Shown here: positions 43,407 to 55,075 of the stretch, one piece after another | Layout of the letters: every line of letters begins with the position of its first letter | Numbering within the stretch: position 1 is the stretch's first letter | Position numbers and translations under genes: made by a program | From: Phragmites australis | Lineage: Eukaryota; Streptophyta; Magnoliopsida; Poales; Poaceae | Length of the DNA: 64,000 nucleotides | NCBI RefSeq assembly: GCF_958298935.1 | Contig: NC_084925.1 | Location: forward strand, 16,675,001-16,739,000 | Direction: 5' to 3' | The notes under the pieces: generated by a model | Told to the model about the DNA's origin: nothing | The model's input: only the letters and a program-made list of their open reading frames with translations | Database searches by the model: none

Positions 43407-46400
43407 TGTCACACAACAAAATTCTATTTTGGGTTGTAAGCATTTTAAAACAATAAAATAACATTTTTCCTGAAATTTGAAAGCTTTTCCAATTTTTTTA
43501 GTTTAAAAAGAATTTGTTTTGTGTGATGAAAAATGTATTTATAAAATATTAGAATTGGTTAAGGAATTTCAAGGTTGGGTAAATTCTTGTTCTATTTTTC
43601 CAATATTATCCAAAATCTCTATATCAATTTCTTCCATTTTATATCGTGTTACCCTTTCCTGAAAGCTTCGAAGTTCTCTATCTTTATTTGTCTCTAATTC
43701 CTTCCCTTACCAAAACCCCCAATCCGTAGATCTTTCTCTCTATTTTTTCTGAAATCTCTAATCTTTCTAAAATTTTGTTGACGAATTCCCAAGCTTAACT
43801 GTTGCTTTCTTTTACTCCATCCATATGGGTCAAACGAAAGATGGTCCAATCTGTCCTATCCCTTTGTCCATCTCTAGATTGAGAGTAGGACATGAACAAC
43901 ACCATTCACCTTCCCGACTCCCTGACTGCTCAGTGGAGCTCCCAAAATCGATGAATTCAAGGTGCAACCATGTCATTTATTTGCCAATATTTAACATGTT
44001 GTTGTTCTCATTCAATCCCCTTCATCAATCTCCTATTTATTCCCCTCAATTCAAGATCAAAATTGATGCCCTAATTGTCTCTAATGGCCATTACTCCGGC
44101 TGCAGTTACTCTTCGTTGCCCAGCCTTGTCTTATCACGTAGTTTTAGATTTAATATAGTCTCAAATGGAAATCTTGACAATACCAAAGTTGTAGGTCTTG
44201 TTGAGAGCTTCGATTTGCACATATGGAAGTCTACATTTGGATAATGGAGCTAGGAGTTATGGCCTCCGAAATCAATGCTGCACAGATAAGCCAGAGTTCA
44301 AACAGCTTATCTTGTGATGCATTTTTGAAAATCAAGATAGAGTTTTCAGAAGTTCGAATGAATACCAAAGTTTTAGATCTTTTCTAGCACTATAAGATAG
44401 AATTAAAAAACGTCTAATTTGGTGTTCGGACGGTGGAGAAATCATCCTTGAACCTAAGCTGTCCGTTTTGTCCTCCACTCGTTCGTTTCGTCTTCCACCC
44501 CCTGGTCATTTCCTCTCCCCACTTCATGACCAGCCGCACCTAGCCCTATAAATGGGTCCAGAACATCCTCCCCCTCCTCCTCAAGAGCAACAAAATGGAT
44601 TGCCTAACCTTTCCTCTTCCCCTCCCCACTAATAGGTCGTGAAACCGACATCGATAATGACCATAACTCTGGTGTCCACCATCACCGTCATTTCACCTCC
44701 TCACATGGCTGTCCCTCTCCAACCATGGGCCTATAAAAGGCACCCTCGAGGCAGCTACAATCTGCACACAACTCCACCATGCCGCCAGGCTGCTGTCATG
44801 GCTCGCTGTTCTCACCGCCAACTGCGCAATGCTCTAGTTGGCATCCACGTTCCCAGTGATCTAGTGCACAAATCACCGAGCCCCTTCACCACCGTGAGCC
44901 CCTAGCTGCAACACATGACCCCACGAAGAAAAAAATCAAGAAGAGGGTAGACGATGTCAGGATCTACGTCGCCGTCTGAGCTGCTCTGCATCAGCTCATG
45001 TCCAGGACGCGAACTGAAGAATCCATCGGCGTTTCTGATGATTCAATGAACATCTAGCCGCACCACCCACGTCATGGTGTGTCCCATCGTCTCTTCTATG
45101 CGACCATAGGAGGGCTCACTCGGCTTGGCAGTGATGTAATGGGAACACGAGCTAGACCTCCAACGTCGCGGTTGCCGTCGATGTTGCCGTTTGGCACCTC
45201 AACGACCACCTCCCCAACCATCGCAGCTAGGTGAGGACCAGCCCCTTCCCCTCCTCCTTTTCCCTAAATTTTCATCCCATGTGATCCCTAGCCAAACCCC
45301 CATCCCCTCGAATCCATCGTCACTCCGCCACGGTCTTCACCGTCGCGGACAGGCGCGCCATCGCGAATGACATCGCTTTTCCTGGCCGATCAAAGGTCAG
45401 ATCTCCATGCCCTTTGACCAGCACGTGTCTCTAGATGTTCCCCATTCCCTCACCAACCAGATTGACTATTAGAGCACCGACGCCACCGGGATCACGATCG
45501 CTGTGTCGCTGCCCCAGTCTGGACGAGTTCTGCGCGTGCAGCGTGGGTTCAGATCGCGTTCCCCAGCGAACTGTAACTCCAATCCTTGAGTCCTTTGGCT
45601 GAGATGTGCCCCTAGTAATCCTCAACAATCCCTAAAAGTAGTTCGGCCAGAAGAGCATCAACACCAACGACTTTGTGGTCGTTGCACCGCTGTCCCCATG
45701 TCTCGGTGTGTTCGGCGTGTGCACCTAGAATGCATCTACGTTCCCCATCAATCCAACAACCTTCTTGATATGCCAATCAAGTCAGGTGTGTTGAATCATA
45801 TTTTCTACTCGACCTTTGAGGGTGCACCCGGATCTAGAGTGATGCAACAAGAACACGAGCCACAATCCAAGCGCCGCCATTCCATGCCACCACCGCTTGA
45901 TCTCCTACTCTGGTTAGTTCCTGGCTATTCTACCTTGTCAAGATGTGTTCTAAGAAATATCAAAACTTTCTATTCAAACCATTTCTTAAATATCATAGCC
46001 AATTCCGAGAACGCACATGTCTTCTTCGCTATATTTGTGTGCGGCCACCACCGAACCTAGGAGCGTTCGTCGCTATTTTTCTACTACTTCATAACTCCTC
46101 TGCCAAGACCAACCATAAAACTGAGCTTCCCTTCTCGTGTTCTACACCATGCTCTCCTCAGTTTGTTGAAACTCACTGCTGCCCGACGTTGACGTTAGTG
46201 ACCGCCACTACCGTCGCCCATGTCCTTCATCGCCGGCGACGCTAGAGCCCACCGCCGGCTATCTCCCTATTCCATTCCTCTATCCTCTCTATTAGTATGT
46301 GTAATTGCAGGAAACCCCCTCATTTTCTCTCTTTTATTTATGTCTTTATCTCCTTTTCAGGATGTCTACATGTTAGCCCCTGCCTTCTATAGTCAATTTT

Positions 46401-48329
46401 GTTCTAGCCTTCATAATTCAAATAGAGTTCATAATTTCAAATCTTATTTAGCAAATTATCTAAATTCTAAGCGACTTGTAAATTCATCTAAATTCGGCAA
46501 GTTTCCAACAAATCATCCTTGTTCATGTCCGATGATTAATCAGTCACATAGTACTATATAATTCTAGATATTATTTTAATAGCTGGATGCATATCACATG
46601 GCTTCGCTGTGTAGAGCTCACATACTGTTGCACATAGGATATGAATTTAATATTAAAATAATATTTATAAAATTATATAAGATCTCACATGTCAATATTC
46701 TCGGACATCTTTGTACATTCTTCTCCAGCAAAACCCTAGTTTCTGTCGTCTTCATGTTAAATCCAGTCAACCCAGCTCTTTCTTCATTGAATACCCCAAT
46801 CCTTGTTCTTTCCTCTTTTCATTTGCAAATTGGGTTTTATTTTGTATTTATTTAATTTTGCTTTTTATTGCATGTCTTCGTGAGTAGAGTACGATGTGTC
46901 TAGAAGAATTGATGATCTGCAAAGTCAAGACTTCAGGATATCCTAGGACTTAGTTTACAAAGATCATTGAGCAGCATCCAGGCAAGTGTCCTTGAATATC
47001 TTGCACCTATTTTAGGACATTTATGTTAGTTGTTTATCCTTTTTTGCATGCTTGTCTAAATTGAAAACCTATGATTAGGGTTCACTAGTATTTGTATCAT
47101 TATCCTTATCATCGTTGATCGAGCCAAGGGAAATAAAGGGTAGATATACTAGTCGTTGTCATTGGTGGGTTATGAGGTAAACTTGACTAATGATTATGGA
47201 ATATGAACCGAGTGTGGTAATATTTTATAGTAACATGGTATAGGAATCCTAACAGGATGATTGGTTTGAGGATGGTGTAAGAAGGCACATGTGTGGGAAT
47301 GTGTATGTTCCTGTGTGGGACCCTAAAGACCGGTTCTTGAACATGTAACCAGGCTAAACAGCGTAACCACGAGGCTTATATGGGTATAGCCTGACCAATT
47401 AATTAGCCATTCCTTCGGTTATGTGAGCACTATTGGACGGTTGAGTGGCATAAAGGGGGCTTCTGCAGTGATGGAATCACTGTTAGTAGTGAAACCTTAG
47501 TGGATATTTGCAGATCAATGGGAGCTTTGTAAAGGCCTTATAGTGATCTCCTGGCAGCACACCATAAGAAGTGTGCAAGTGCTTGATCAACAGGCAACAT
47601 GGAGACTATCACCAGGTAATGCGGGTGATGAAATCACGACTCGTGGGTAAAGTGTGCAAACTCTATAGAGTATAAAATTGATTGATTAATCGTGCTCACA
47701 GTCAAGAGTGATTTGGACTTCTTTTTTATTAGTTTGAATCATAGATGGTTGGTTTTGGTAGTCGGATGATGGTAAACCAAATGAGTTGGTAACCGGATAT
47801 GGAATATCTTGTGAGTTTGGTAGTCGGATGGAATTCGATGAGCTGTTCCTCTTGTTTAAGTTGTGTCTTCATACCTAGTAAATGGGATGCCTCTTTCTTG
47901 GAGTTATAGGTTAATGTCACTTAGTGCAGTAAACCAGTGTCTAACCATTTTCTTGACTTAAGCCCCATGTTATGCTTTCCTACACTTGTGGAGTATGATA
48001 TGTACTCACACTTGCTATTTTCAATAATAAATGTTGATCAGTTGAAGAAGACTACGCGGAGGTCAAGGAAGCTGAAGGCTACAATAAAGACGGAGCGTCC
48101 TAGATCGCATTGCCCCCAGTCGATTGCCTGTGGTGTGCCCTGAAGCTTTCGTTAGAGTTTTCTCTTGTTTTTCTGCTGCTATTTTAAAACTATTATTTAT
48201 TTCAATAAAGTTGTTTTTATTTGATATAGTATTTTTTATCACTGATAACGTCACTATATGTATGATGAAACTGATCCTCGCATACATGTAGTTTGCATCC
48301 GATTTGACCTTATAAAATTGGGTGTGACA
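43407..48329 (+). mobile_element. 4.9-kb Tekay-related solo LTR
   Basis: Starts TGTCACAC at 43407 and ends GTGTGACA at 48329, a perfect 8-bp inverted terminus. It is flanked by ACATA (43402-43406) and ATATA (48330-48334), one transition apart. TATA boxes on the plus strand lie at 44547-44553 and 44732-44738, mid-LTR. The last 60 bp match the ends of element 1's LTR. No gag or pol motif occurs inside. The frames at 43825, 44639, 45698 and 46220 show no family resemblance. The unusual length suggests either a very long LTR or an LTR that itself contains older insertions. Confidence 0.75.
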
Positions 48330-48364
48330 ATATATTCATGGATTCAGAAAACTCATTCAGAAGA

Positions 48365-49556
48365 AGCATATAAAGTTTATTTTATCTAATTACGTTATTG
48401 GAATTAAACTTAATAACACATTTATGGTTCCCAAAGTTACATTCTAATCCATCATAATCTAATAGAGAAACAAAAATAAAGTTCTTCTTCATGGTACGAC
48501 CATAAAACAACATTATTAAAATGGAGGATGAAGCTGTTCTTTAGCACTAATGGAAAAATCCGAGCAGCTTCAACATCAGCCTCCATTCCACTTGCAACTC
48601 TAAGACTTTCCTCCCCTTTCTTAGTGTACTCACGGTACGGAATCACTATAAGAAATTAGTAATATGTATAGAGTTTATTTTATCTAATTACATTATTGGA
48701 ATTAAACTTAATAACACATTTATGGTTCCCAAAGTTACATTCTAATCCATCATAATCTAATAGAGAAACAAAAATAAAGTTCTTCTTCATGCTACGAACA
48801 TAAAACAACATTATTAAAATGGAGGATGAAGCTGTTCTTTAGCACTAATGGAAAAATCCGAGCAGCTTCAACATCAGCCTCCATTCCACTTGCAACTCTA
48901 AGACTTTCCTCCCCTTTCTTAGTGTACTCACGGTACGGAATCACTATAAGAAATTAGTAATATGTATAGAGTTTATTTTATCTAATTACATTATTGGAAT
49001 TAAACTTAATAACACATTTATGGTTCCCAAAGTTACATTCTAATCCATCATAATCTAATAGAGAAACAAAAATAAAGTTCTTCTTCATGCTACGAACATA
49101 AAACAACATTATTAAAATGGAGGATGAAGCTGTTCTTTAGCACTAATGGAAAAATCCGAGCAGCTTCAACATCAGCCTCCATTCCACTTGCAACTCTAAG
49201 ACTTTCCTCCCCTTTCTTAGTGTACTCACGGTACGGAATCACTATAAGAAATTAGTAATATGTATAGAGTTTATTTTATCTAATTACATTATTGGAATTA
49301 AACTTAATAACACATTTATGGTTCCCAAAGTTACATTCTAATCCATCATAATCTAATAGAGAAACAAAAATAAAGTTCTTCTTCATGCTACGAACATAAA
49401 ACAACATTATTAAAATGGAGGATGAAGCTGTTCTTTAGCACTAATGGAAAAATCCGAGCAGCTTCAACATCAGCCTCCATTCCACTTGCAACTCTAAGAC
49501 TTTCCTCCCCTTTCTTAGTGTACTCACGGTACGGAATCACTATAAGAAATTAGTAA
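48365..49556 (-). repeat. Four-copy 298-bp tandem array of Copia pol sequence
   Basis: Units at 48365-48662, 48663-48960, 48961-49258 and 49259-49556. Copies 2 to 4 look identical by eye; copy 1 differs at several positions (acg/aca, ggtacgacc/gctacgaac). Read on the minus strand the unit encodes EYTKKGEESLRVASGMEADV, part of the Copia protease to GAG-pre-integrase region, with decayed continuation. Copies 2 to 4 share an extra stop (TAG) absent from copy 1. Confidence 0.92.
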
Positions 49557-50290
49557 TATGTACGGCGGAACCAAAATCAATTCACCAAGTATTTGGGGGA
49601 AAAATCAGCAAAGAAGGATTCAACAATTATAGAGATCTCGTCATTAACCTTCTTAGCAAGCCATTCCTTAAAGCCCTTACAATTTTTCATCAATTGCCCA
49701 TCCTTTTTTGTAGAAGCAACATACTGGGCCATTAGGTGATACAAGTGTCTTGGACTCCTTAGGCCTTAACTTATCGAACTTTGATGTATAATGCAACCGC
49801 TTTTTAGCCTTAAATTCTCCCTTGGACTTTCTCTTGCTCATTCTTGAGCTAACGTTGTGTGCATAATCATTCCTTTCAGTTTTAAGCCTTTCCTTCTCCT
49901 AAACGAACATGGCAATGAGCTCACTCATGGTCTACTTGTCCTTCTAAGTGTTATAGTTAATCTTGAAGGGTCCAAACTCAGAAAAAAGTGAAGTCATTAT
50001 GATGTGGACTAGAAAGCCCTCTGAAATCTCCATGTCCATACCCTTAAGTTCAGCGGACACATCATTCATCATCAGGACATGTTCTCTGACACTGCTTGTG
50101 CCATCATACTTGGTCGTCAGCATCTTCATGATAAGAATACTAGCATAAAACTTTGAGGAGCCTCTAAATTACTCCTCTACTGATGCCAAGTATGTCTTAG
50201 CGCACTTAGAATCAGAAATCGCTTCCCTGATCCCAACAATGCAATGTTTGCATTTCCGACTAGCCGCAGGTATCTCTAGCCACACTCTTT
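49557..50290 (-). pseudogene. Copia gag (decayed)
   Basis: Minus-strand gag of the UBN2/retrotran_gag type. KCKHCIVGIREAISDSKCAK near 50230, FYASILIMKMLTTKYDGTS near 50120, then LKGMDMEISEGFLVHIIMTS (50000-50060) and MSELIAMFV near 49920. A basic stretch (RMSKRKSKGEFKAKKRLH) lies near 49830. At least four stops interrupt it. It belongs with the pol fragments at 42742-43406 and the tandem array, all on the minus strand. Confidence 0.85.
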
Positions 50291-50453
50291 GAAACAAAAC
50301 ACATCACATATGGTTCATATATAGTTCATCATTCACGTATGATTCACAACAATTTCACATACAATTCATCATTCATTTAAACACCACTATTTTTACAACA
50401 AGTTCATCATTCTACAAGAGTGCAAAAGGTTCAAGTTTCATTCATACAGTTTA
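50291..50453. other. Copia 5' leader or flank, no gene seen
   Basis: AT-rich with three imperfect repeats of gttcatcattc/attcatcattca. The last bases GTTTA (50449-50453) are the target site of the next solo LTR. Confidence 0.6.
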
Positions 50454-51372
50454 TGATAGATGCACTGGTCCCGGACTTTCGATGAGAGGGGTAGATGTCG
50501 ATTTAGGTGGAATAGACGTTGACGATCCGACTACACCGTCCAAGAACGCTGCGCCTTAGCGATCGATACACCAACTCCAGAAGTTGTTCGTGATCTTTCG
50601 GAGCACGATCAACCTAACCACAAGGGTATTTGTTCCTGCAAGCAATAGAAGAACAAGCAAGAACAAGATGAATAAGCAATTTAATTACGAATATAGATGA
50701 AGAGCACAATCTGAAAACAGAAGTGGCGGGGTTCCGAAAACAAGTAATCGAGCGGTCGGGGTCTAGCCGACACGCGCGTTTACAAGGCGAAGTAGCAAAA
50801 GCTAGATCTATTCTATCAAAACCCAAACCCTAGAAGAGGGTGCGGCTGTCTATTTATGAGATAGAAGAGGAGAAGTTTCGGCCAAAACACAGGAAGCCGA
50901 ATTGGACTCTAATACAAGGCCCAAGTTTGATTCGGACTGGAAAACAGACGCGACTCTCTTTAACGATTCAAGATAGCTCAGGAGGAATTTCGAGATTAGG
51001 CCGGATCCATCTGAAAGTAGACGAAATTATCTTTCCATCAAGTACCTCATGGCCCCGAGAATCCTTCGGAATCAACAGTTATGGCCTTTATCATTTGTTG
51101 CTGTCAGGAGGGATGAATCTGAATTGAACTCGCCTCCACTTATATACTTGGGCTTGTGTGGTTCTTCTCCCTGGTTCCTAAGGATAATACAATCAACACA
51201 ATAGTTAAATAGTAATCCATTCTTGTAAATATTTGTGGGCAGCCCTAGGAACAAGTTCACCTGATAATTAAGTTGGCGTGCTCGTGCTCGCGTTGTTGGT
51301 CCTTCTATCACCTGTTCAGCCTGTTGTGTGGTAGGAGGAATGCGAGTATCCATGGAAAGTATGTCCTCATCA
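50454..51372 (-). mobile_element. CRM-like solo LTR (919 bp)
   Basis: Plus-strand ends TGATAGATGC and GTCCTCATCA, flanked by a perfect GTTTA duplication (50449-50453, 51373-51377). Gene-like content is limited to the CRM polyprotein tail on the minus strand (VIEGPTTRARARQLNYQVN, near 51290), which in a full element would be the end of pol. It is related to, but longer than, the 650-bp LTRs of elements 2 and 3. Confidence 0.9.
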
Positions 51373-51399
51373 GTTTATCTACTAGAAGGTGACATACTA

Positions 51400-51610
51400 C
51401 TTAAGTCATGAGTCTCCAATTAGGAGTCGTACGAGGACCCCCACAATTAAGGCATTTATGAAATTCTACATCAAAGCATTCTGGGTCATGAAACTCACCC
51501 CTGGACGGATTACCTAGTGGTTGATGAACCCAGTGAGTTGTTCTTAAATGCCTTTGATTTCGTTGAGTAGTAGCTTATTTGTTTTCAGCTTCCTACGTTG
51601 TCATTAATGA
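51400..51610 (-). pseudogene. Unidentified coding-like fragment
   Basis: Minus-strand frame reading HQPLGNPSRGEFHDPECFDV then KCLNCGGPRTTPNWRLMT, with a C-x2-C pair. I do not recognise the family. No start or splice site is certain. It may be part of an older element or gene remnant. Confidence 0.25.
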
Positions 51611-51923
51611 AATGAAAAAATTGACCCGTGAACAGGAGTAGTAGGTATTAATATGTAAAATTACATACCTTAACAAGTCCTGGGTTGAGGAATCTTATTC
51701 CGTAATTGCCATTATTTTTGCATGTTTGCACCTCCATTCTAGATAAGGAAGAAATTAGACATGTAATTTAATGGTGCAAGATTGTATGTCATGATTTAAA
51801 CATAAGACACTTACAAAGTTCAACATCTGAGCATAAAAACATCAAGGGCGCCTAGTACAATTGCTACAATTCATTGGAATCCAACCAAAAAAGGTTTCCA
51901 AAAGAATGATACTATAGTACTAG
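51611..51923. other. Intergenic, nothing recognised
   Basis: AT-rich sequence between the unidentified fragment and the SIRE LTR. No motif is seen. Confidence 0.6.
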
Positions 51924-52313
51924 TGAAAGTGCATCTAGACCCTCTAAGTGGGTTTTGGCTTATTGATGATAAAATGATTAAGGGACTAATATGTTTATTG
52001 AAACTATGAACATGTTTTAGTCTCAATTGTGAAGACACACGACGATTGACGTCCCTCGAAAAGAAAAGAGAAGCGGTTTGTAGTACTCAATAGGATTTAA
52101 TTTGTTTTATCTTTGAAATTGAGTATAGGATAGCCGTACTATCAAGAGGGATGCAATTGTTAGCTTTGATGTTGTCTCAATGCTCAAAGTAACATATTAG
52201 AACCAATAGTTGAGAGACACATTCACGCACGGACACCGAAGTACTCAGTGTTTTAGGCTGGAGTCTCCAGAGAGTCCGCCAGAGAGTCTCGGTTCCAAAT
52301 TATTTTTAATTGT

Positions 52314-52756
52314 CCTGAGTCTCCGGTGTTCACCAGATACTCCGGTAGCTAGTGAATTTTGGTCGGAGTCTCCGAGAAAGTCTCCGGCAGAGAGCCTCGG
52401 TTAAGCCTTTATTTTTTTTTAAAAAGATCGGAGTCTCCGGTGTTCACCGGATACTCCGGGTAGATGAGTTTTTGGCCGGAGTCTCTGAGAGAGACTCCGC
52501 CAGGGAGTCTCAGTTAGCATTTAATTTAAATGACCGGAGTCTCCGGTGTTCACCGGATACTCCGGTACCTAGAGAGGCTGGAGAGTCTGCCAAGTCTCTG
52601 GACTATTTCTTCATGGTGACTAAGTCCTACCCGGAGACTCCGGTGTTCACTGGATACTCCGGGCAGTCAACAGAACCGTAACGTCTAGTTCTGACACCGT
52701 TCTGAGCCCGTTTTGGATTTCAGGCCGGAAACTCCGGTGTTCACCGGATACTCTGG
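52314..52756. repeat. Five copies of a 32-bp palindromic motif in the SIRE LTR
   Basis: Copies at 52314-52345, 52428-52459, 52534-52565, 52631-52662 and 52725-52756. The consensus half CCGGAGTNTCCGGTG pairs with its reverse complement CACCGGANACTCCGG around TT, a 15-bp-arm hairpin. Differences between copies are mostly C-to-T or G-to-A. Confidence 0.88.
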
Positions 52757-52800
52757 GGTAGGTGAGTTAGAGCAGTAACGGCTAGTTTTTTAGGGTTAGC

Positions 52801-52808
52801 TATATATA
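52801..52808 (+). promoter_or_regulatory. TATA box of the SIRE LTR
   Basis: TATATATA followed by a CCCCACACCCC stretch, about 45 bp downstream of the last palindromic motif. Confidence 0.65.
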
Positions 52809-53526
52809 CCCCCACACCCCTTAGCATTTATGGCTTGCTATTGCTGCTGAGCTTCACTTTGAAAAAGCTTCCTAAGAGCATTCAAGAGCCCTCCAAACAT
52901 CTCTAGTGCTTAGTTTTGCGCCAAATTTGAGAGATTGTGTTTATAAGTGAAATTGAGTTGTTGAGCATTGAGTTCGTCATCAAGCACACATTTGTGATCA
53001 TTTCTCTTGGAGCCTTGTGCTACTAGACGGTAAGGCGTCGCCCGTAGAGCACCCAACAATTATGGAGTGTCACGGGAAGTTTGTAGTCGCCATCGACTTG
53101 AGTAAGAAAATCTAACTTGATCTTTGTGAGCTCCTCAACGGAGATATAGGCACTTCTTTGTGAGGTGGCCGAACTCTGGGATAAATTATTGTCTCATTAT
53201 TTGTGCAAGATTTACTAGTTGTTGTAGTTTTGGGATTTTTCCTAAATTCTAGCATTTGTAAGAATCTTACTGCTAGCTATTGTTGTTTAAGCATTCTACT
53301 CATAATAGAACTAGTGTTATCTTTTAGTCTCTAGTAATACTTGCTTAGCTTCATTTATTTTTGAAATTCTGTATAGCCCAGATATTCTGGACTAGACCGG
53401 ATACTCCAGACAGACCAGAGTATCCGACCTTCACCGGAGTATCCAACGTCTGTTTAATCCGCTGCTAAGTTTTAATTTTCAGAAACGCCTATTTACCCCC
53501 TCTAGGCAACTTTAAGTACATTTAAT

Positions 53527-53538
53527 TGGTATCAGAGC
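53527..53538 (+). other. Primer binding site of the SIRE element
   Basis: TGGTATCAGAGC, the full initiator tRNA-Met complement, six bases after the LTR end. Confidence 0.92.
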
Positions 53539-53578
53539 CTAATCTCCTACAAGGCTTCACCGCTTGGAGGAAATCGAT

Positions 53579-54820
53579 ATGTCAACATCCGGAAGCCCGA
53601 GGGGTCCAAAAGATGATCCGTCAAAGAACGGTGATGGTAATGGTAAGGGAAAGGGAAGTGAAATTCCTTTTAATTATGATCGTTTAAATTCTTCGAGCAA
53701 TTACATCTTCATGCCATCCGGGCGTGCACCATTCTTTGATGGTACACATTATACCGTTTGGAGGTACAAAATAAAAATGCATTTAATATCTCTTCATCCA
53801 AGTATTTGGAATATCGTTTACACAGGTTTTGACTTGCCGGATGAAGATCAAGAGCTTACCTCAAATGATGAGCAAAATATGCACCGTAATGCTCAAGCTA
53901 CAAGTGTCTTGCTTAGTGCATTGAGTCTGCAGGAGTTCAACAAAGTAGATGGATTAGAAGAGGCTAAGCAAAATTGGGATACTCTTCAAGTTGCACACGA
54001 AGGTACTACAAGCGTGAGAGAGTCCAAGATAGAGCTACTTGAGAGCAAGCTAGGAAGATTCGTCATGGAAGACTATGAAACTCCCCAAACCATGTATGAT
54101 CGGATGATGGTGCTTGTAAACAAGCTAAGAGGACTTGGGAGTGAAGACATTGATAATCACAAAGTGGTGAAAAGATTGCTTAGAGCTTTTGCTCATAAAA
54201 ATCCCACTTTGGTGACACTTCTCCGAGAGAGAAGAGACTACAAAAGGCTCACACCAAGCGATGTGCTCGAGAGGATACTTGCCCATGAGCTCATGGAAGA
54301 AGAAGCTAATGAAGTGAAGATTCATGCCAAGCAAAACTCAACCTCCAAGAACAAGGAGGTTGCATTCAAGGCAAGCAAAAGCAAACAAATTCAAGAATCA
54401 AGTACAAGTGAAGAAGAAAGCAACGAAGATGAAGATATGGCCTTCTTTGTGAAAAGATTCAAGAAATTAATGAGGAATGGTGGTTACTCCAAATACATGA
54501 GGAATGGTAACAAACCGAATGTTTCTTACTTTAAAGTCTTTGGTAGCAAATGCTTTATTTTGAATAAGAAAGCAAAGAGTTCTAAATTTGCTCCAAAAGT
54601 AGATGAAGGCCTTATGCTTGGTTATGGATCAAATGCCTACGCCTATCGTGTTTTCAACAAAACCATCGGTTGTGTTGAAATCGCGAGAGACATGACATTT
54701 GATGAATCTAACGGCTCCCAAGTGAAGCAAGTTGATCCTACTGTACTAGGTGATGAAGAAGTTTCAACCGAAGCAATCAAGAAGATGGCAATTGGTGAAA
54801 TCAAGCCACTAGAACCATAA
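53579..54820 (+). CDS. SIRE gag fused in frame to the integrase C-terminal region
   Basis: ATG at 53579, open for 413 residues. The first about 300 residues are SIRE gag: FFDGTHYTVWRYKIKMHL, AKQNWDTLQVAHEGTTSVRE, MYDRMMVLVNKLRGLGSED and an acidic TSEEESNEDEDMAFFVKRFK. At about 54500 the protein jumps to integrase C-terminal sequence (SYFKVFGSKCFILNKK, APKVDEGLMLGYGSNAYAYR). Zinc knuckle, protease, pre-integrase and the integrase catalytic core are deleted, yet the frame is kept. A repeated atgaggaatgg near 54470 and 54498 could mark the junction. The product would lack catalytic activity. Confidence 0.85.
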   Translation: MSTSGSPRGPKDDPSKNGDGNGKGKGSEIPFNYDRLNSSSNYIFMPSGRAPFFDGTHYTVWRYKIKMHLISLHPSIWNIVYTGFDLPDEDQELTSNDEQNMHRNAQATSVLLSALSLQEFNKVDGLEEAKQNWDTLQVAHEGTTSVRESKIELLESKLGRFVMEDYETPQTMYDRMMVLVNKLRGLGSEDIDNHKVVKRLLRAFAHKNPTLVTLLRERRDYKRLTPSDVLERILAHELMEEEANEVKIHAKQNSTSKNKEVAFKASKSKQIQESSTSEEESNEDEDMAFFVKRFKKLMRNGGYSKYMRNGNKPNVSYFKVFGSKCFILNKKAKSSKFAPKVDEGLMLGYGSNAYAYRVFNKTIGCVEIARDMTFDESNGSQVKQVDPTVLGDEEVSTEAIKKMAIGEIKPLEP

Positions 54821-55075
54821 AAGCTACAAGTGGCTCAAAATGATCAAGATCAACCATCTTCATCGATACAAATAGAGCTATCAACATCAATTCAAGATCA
54901 AGGTGAAAGACAACCTCAAGACAAAAATCAAGCTTATGATGACTCAAATAAATTGTTAGATGATGAAGTGGAAGACATTCAACATTAATCTCAAGTGCCA
55001 CACCCACGTGTTCATCAAAGTATCCAAAGAAATCACCCGGTGGACAACATACTTGTGATATACAAAAAGGGGTAA

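Larger units (their letters stand above)
51924..53520 (+). repeat. 5' LTR of a SIRE-clade Copia element
   Basis: Starts TGAAAGTGCATCTAGACC, the usual beginning of grass SIRE/Maximus LTRs, and ends just before the PBS at 53527. TATA box at 52801-52808. It contains a roughly 105-bp imperfect tandem repeat (about 52240-52570) and five copies of a 32-bp palindromic motif. The right edge is set by ...AAGTACA at 53520. Confidence 0.82.

Noticed and set aside
43825..44244. A 139-codon plus-strand frame in the solo LTR
   Set aside because: No start context or motif; the LTR has clear ends and target duplication, and related LTRs do not suggest a protein here.
44639..44905. An 88-codon frame following a TATA box in the 4.9-kb LTR as a gene
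   Set aside because: It lies in the expected LTR leader, is low-complexity Pro/Thr/His-rich and has no family resemblance.
48365..49556. Regular direct repeats as a CRISPR-like array
   Set aside because: Units are contiguous 298-bp copies without spacers, in plant nuclear DNA, and encode Copia sequence.
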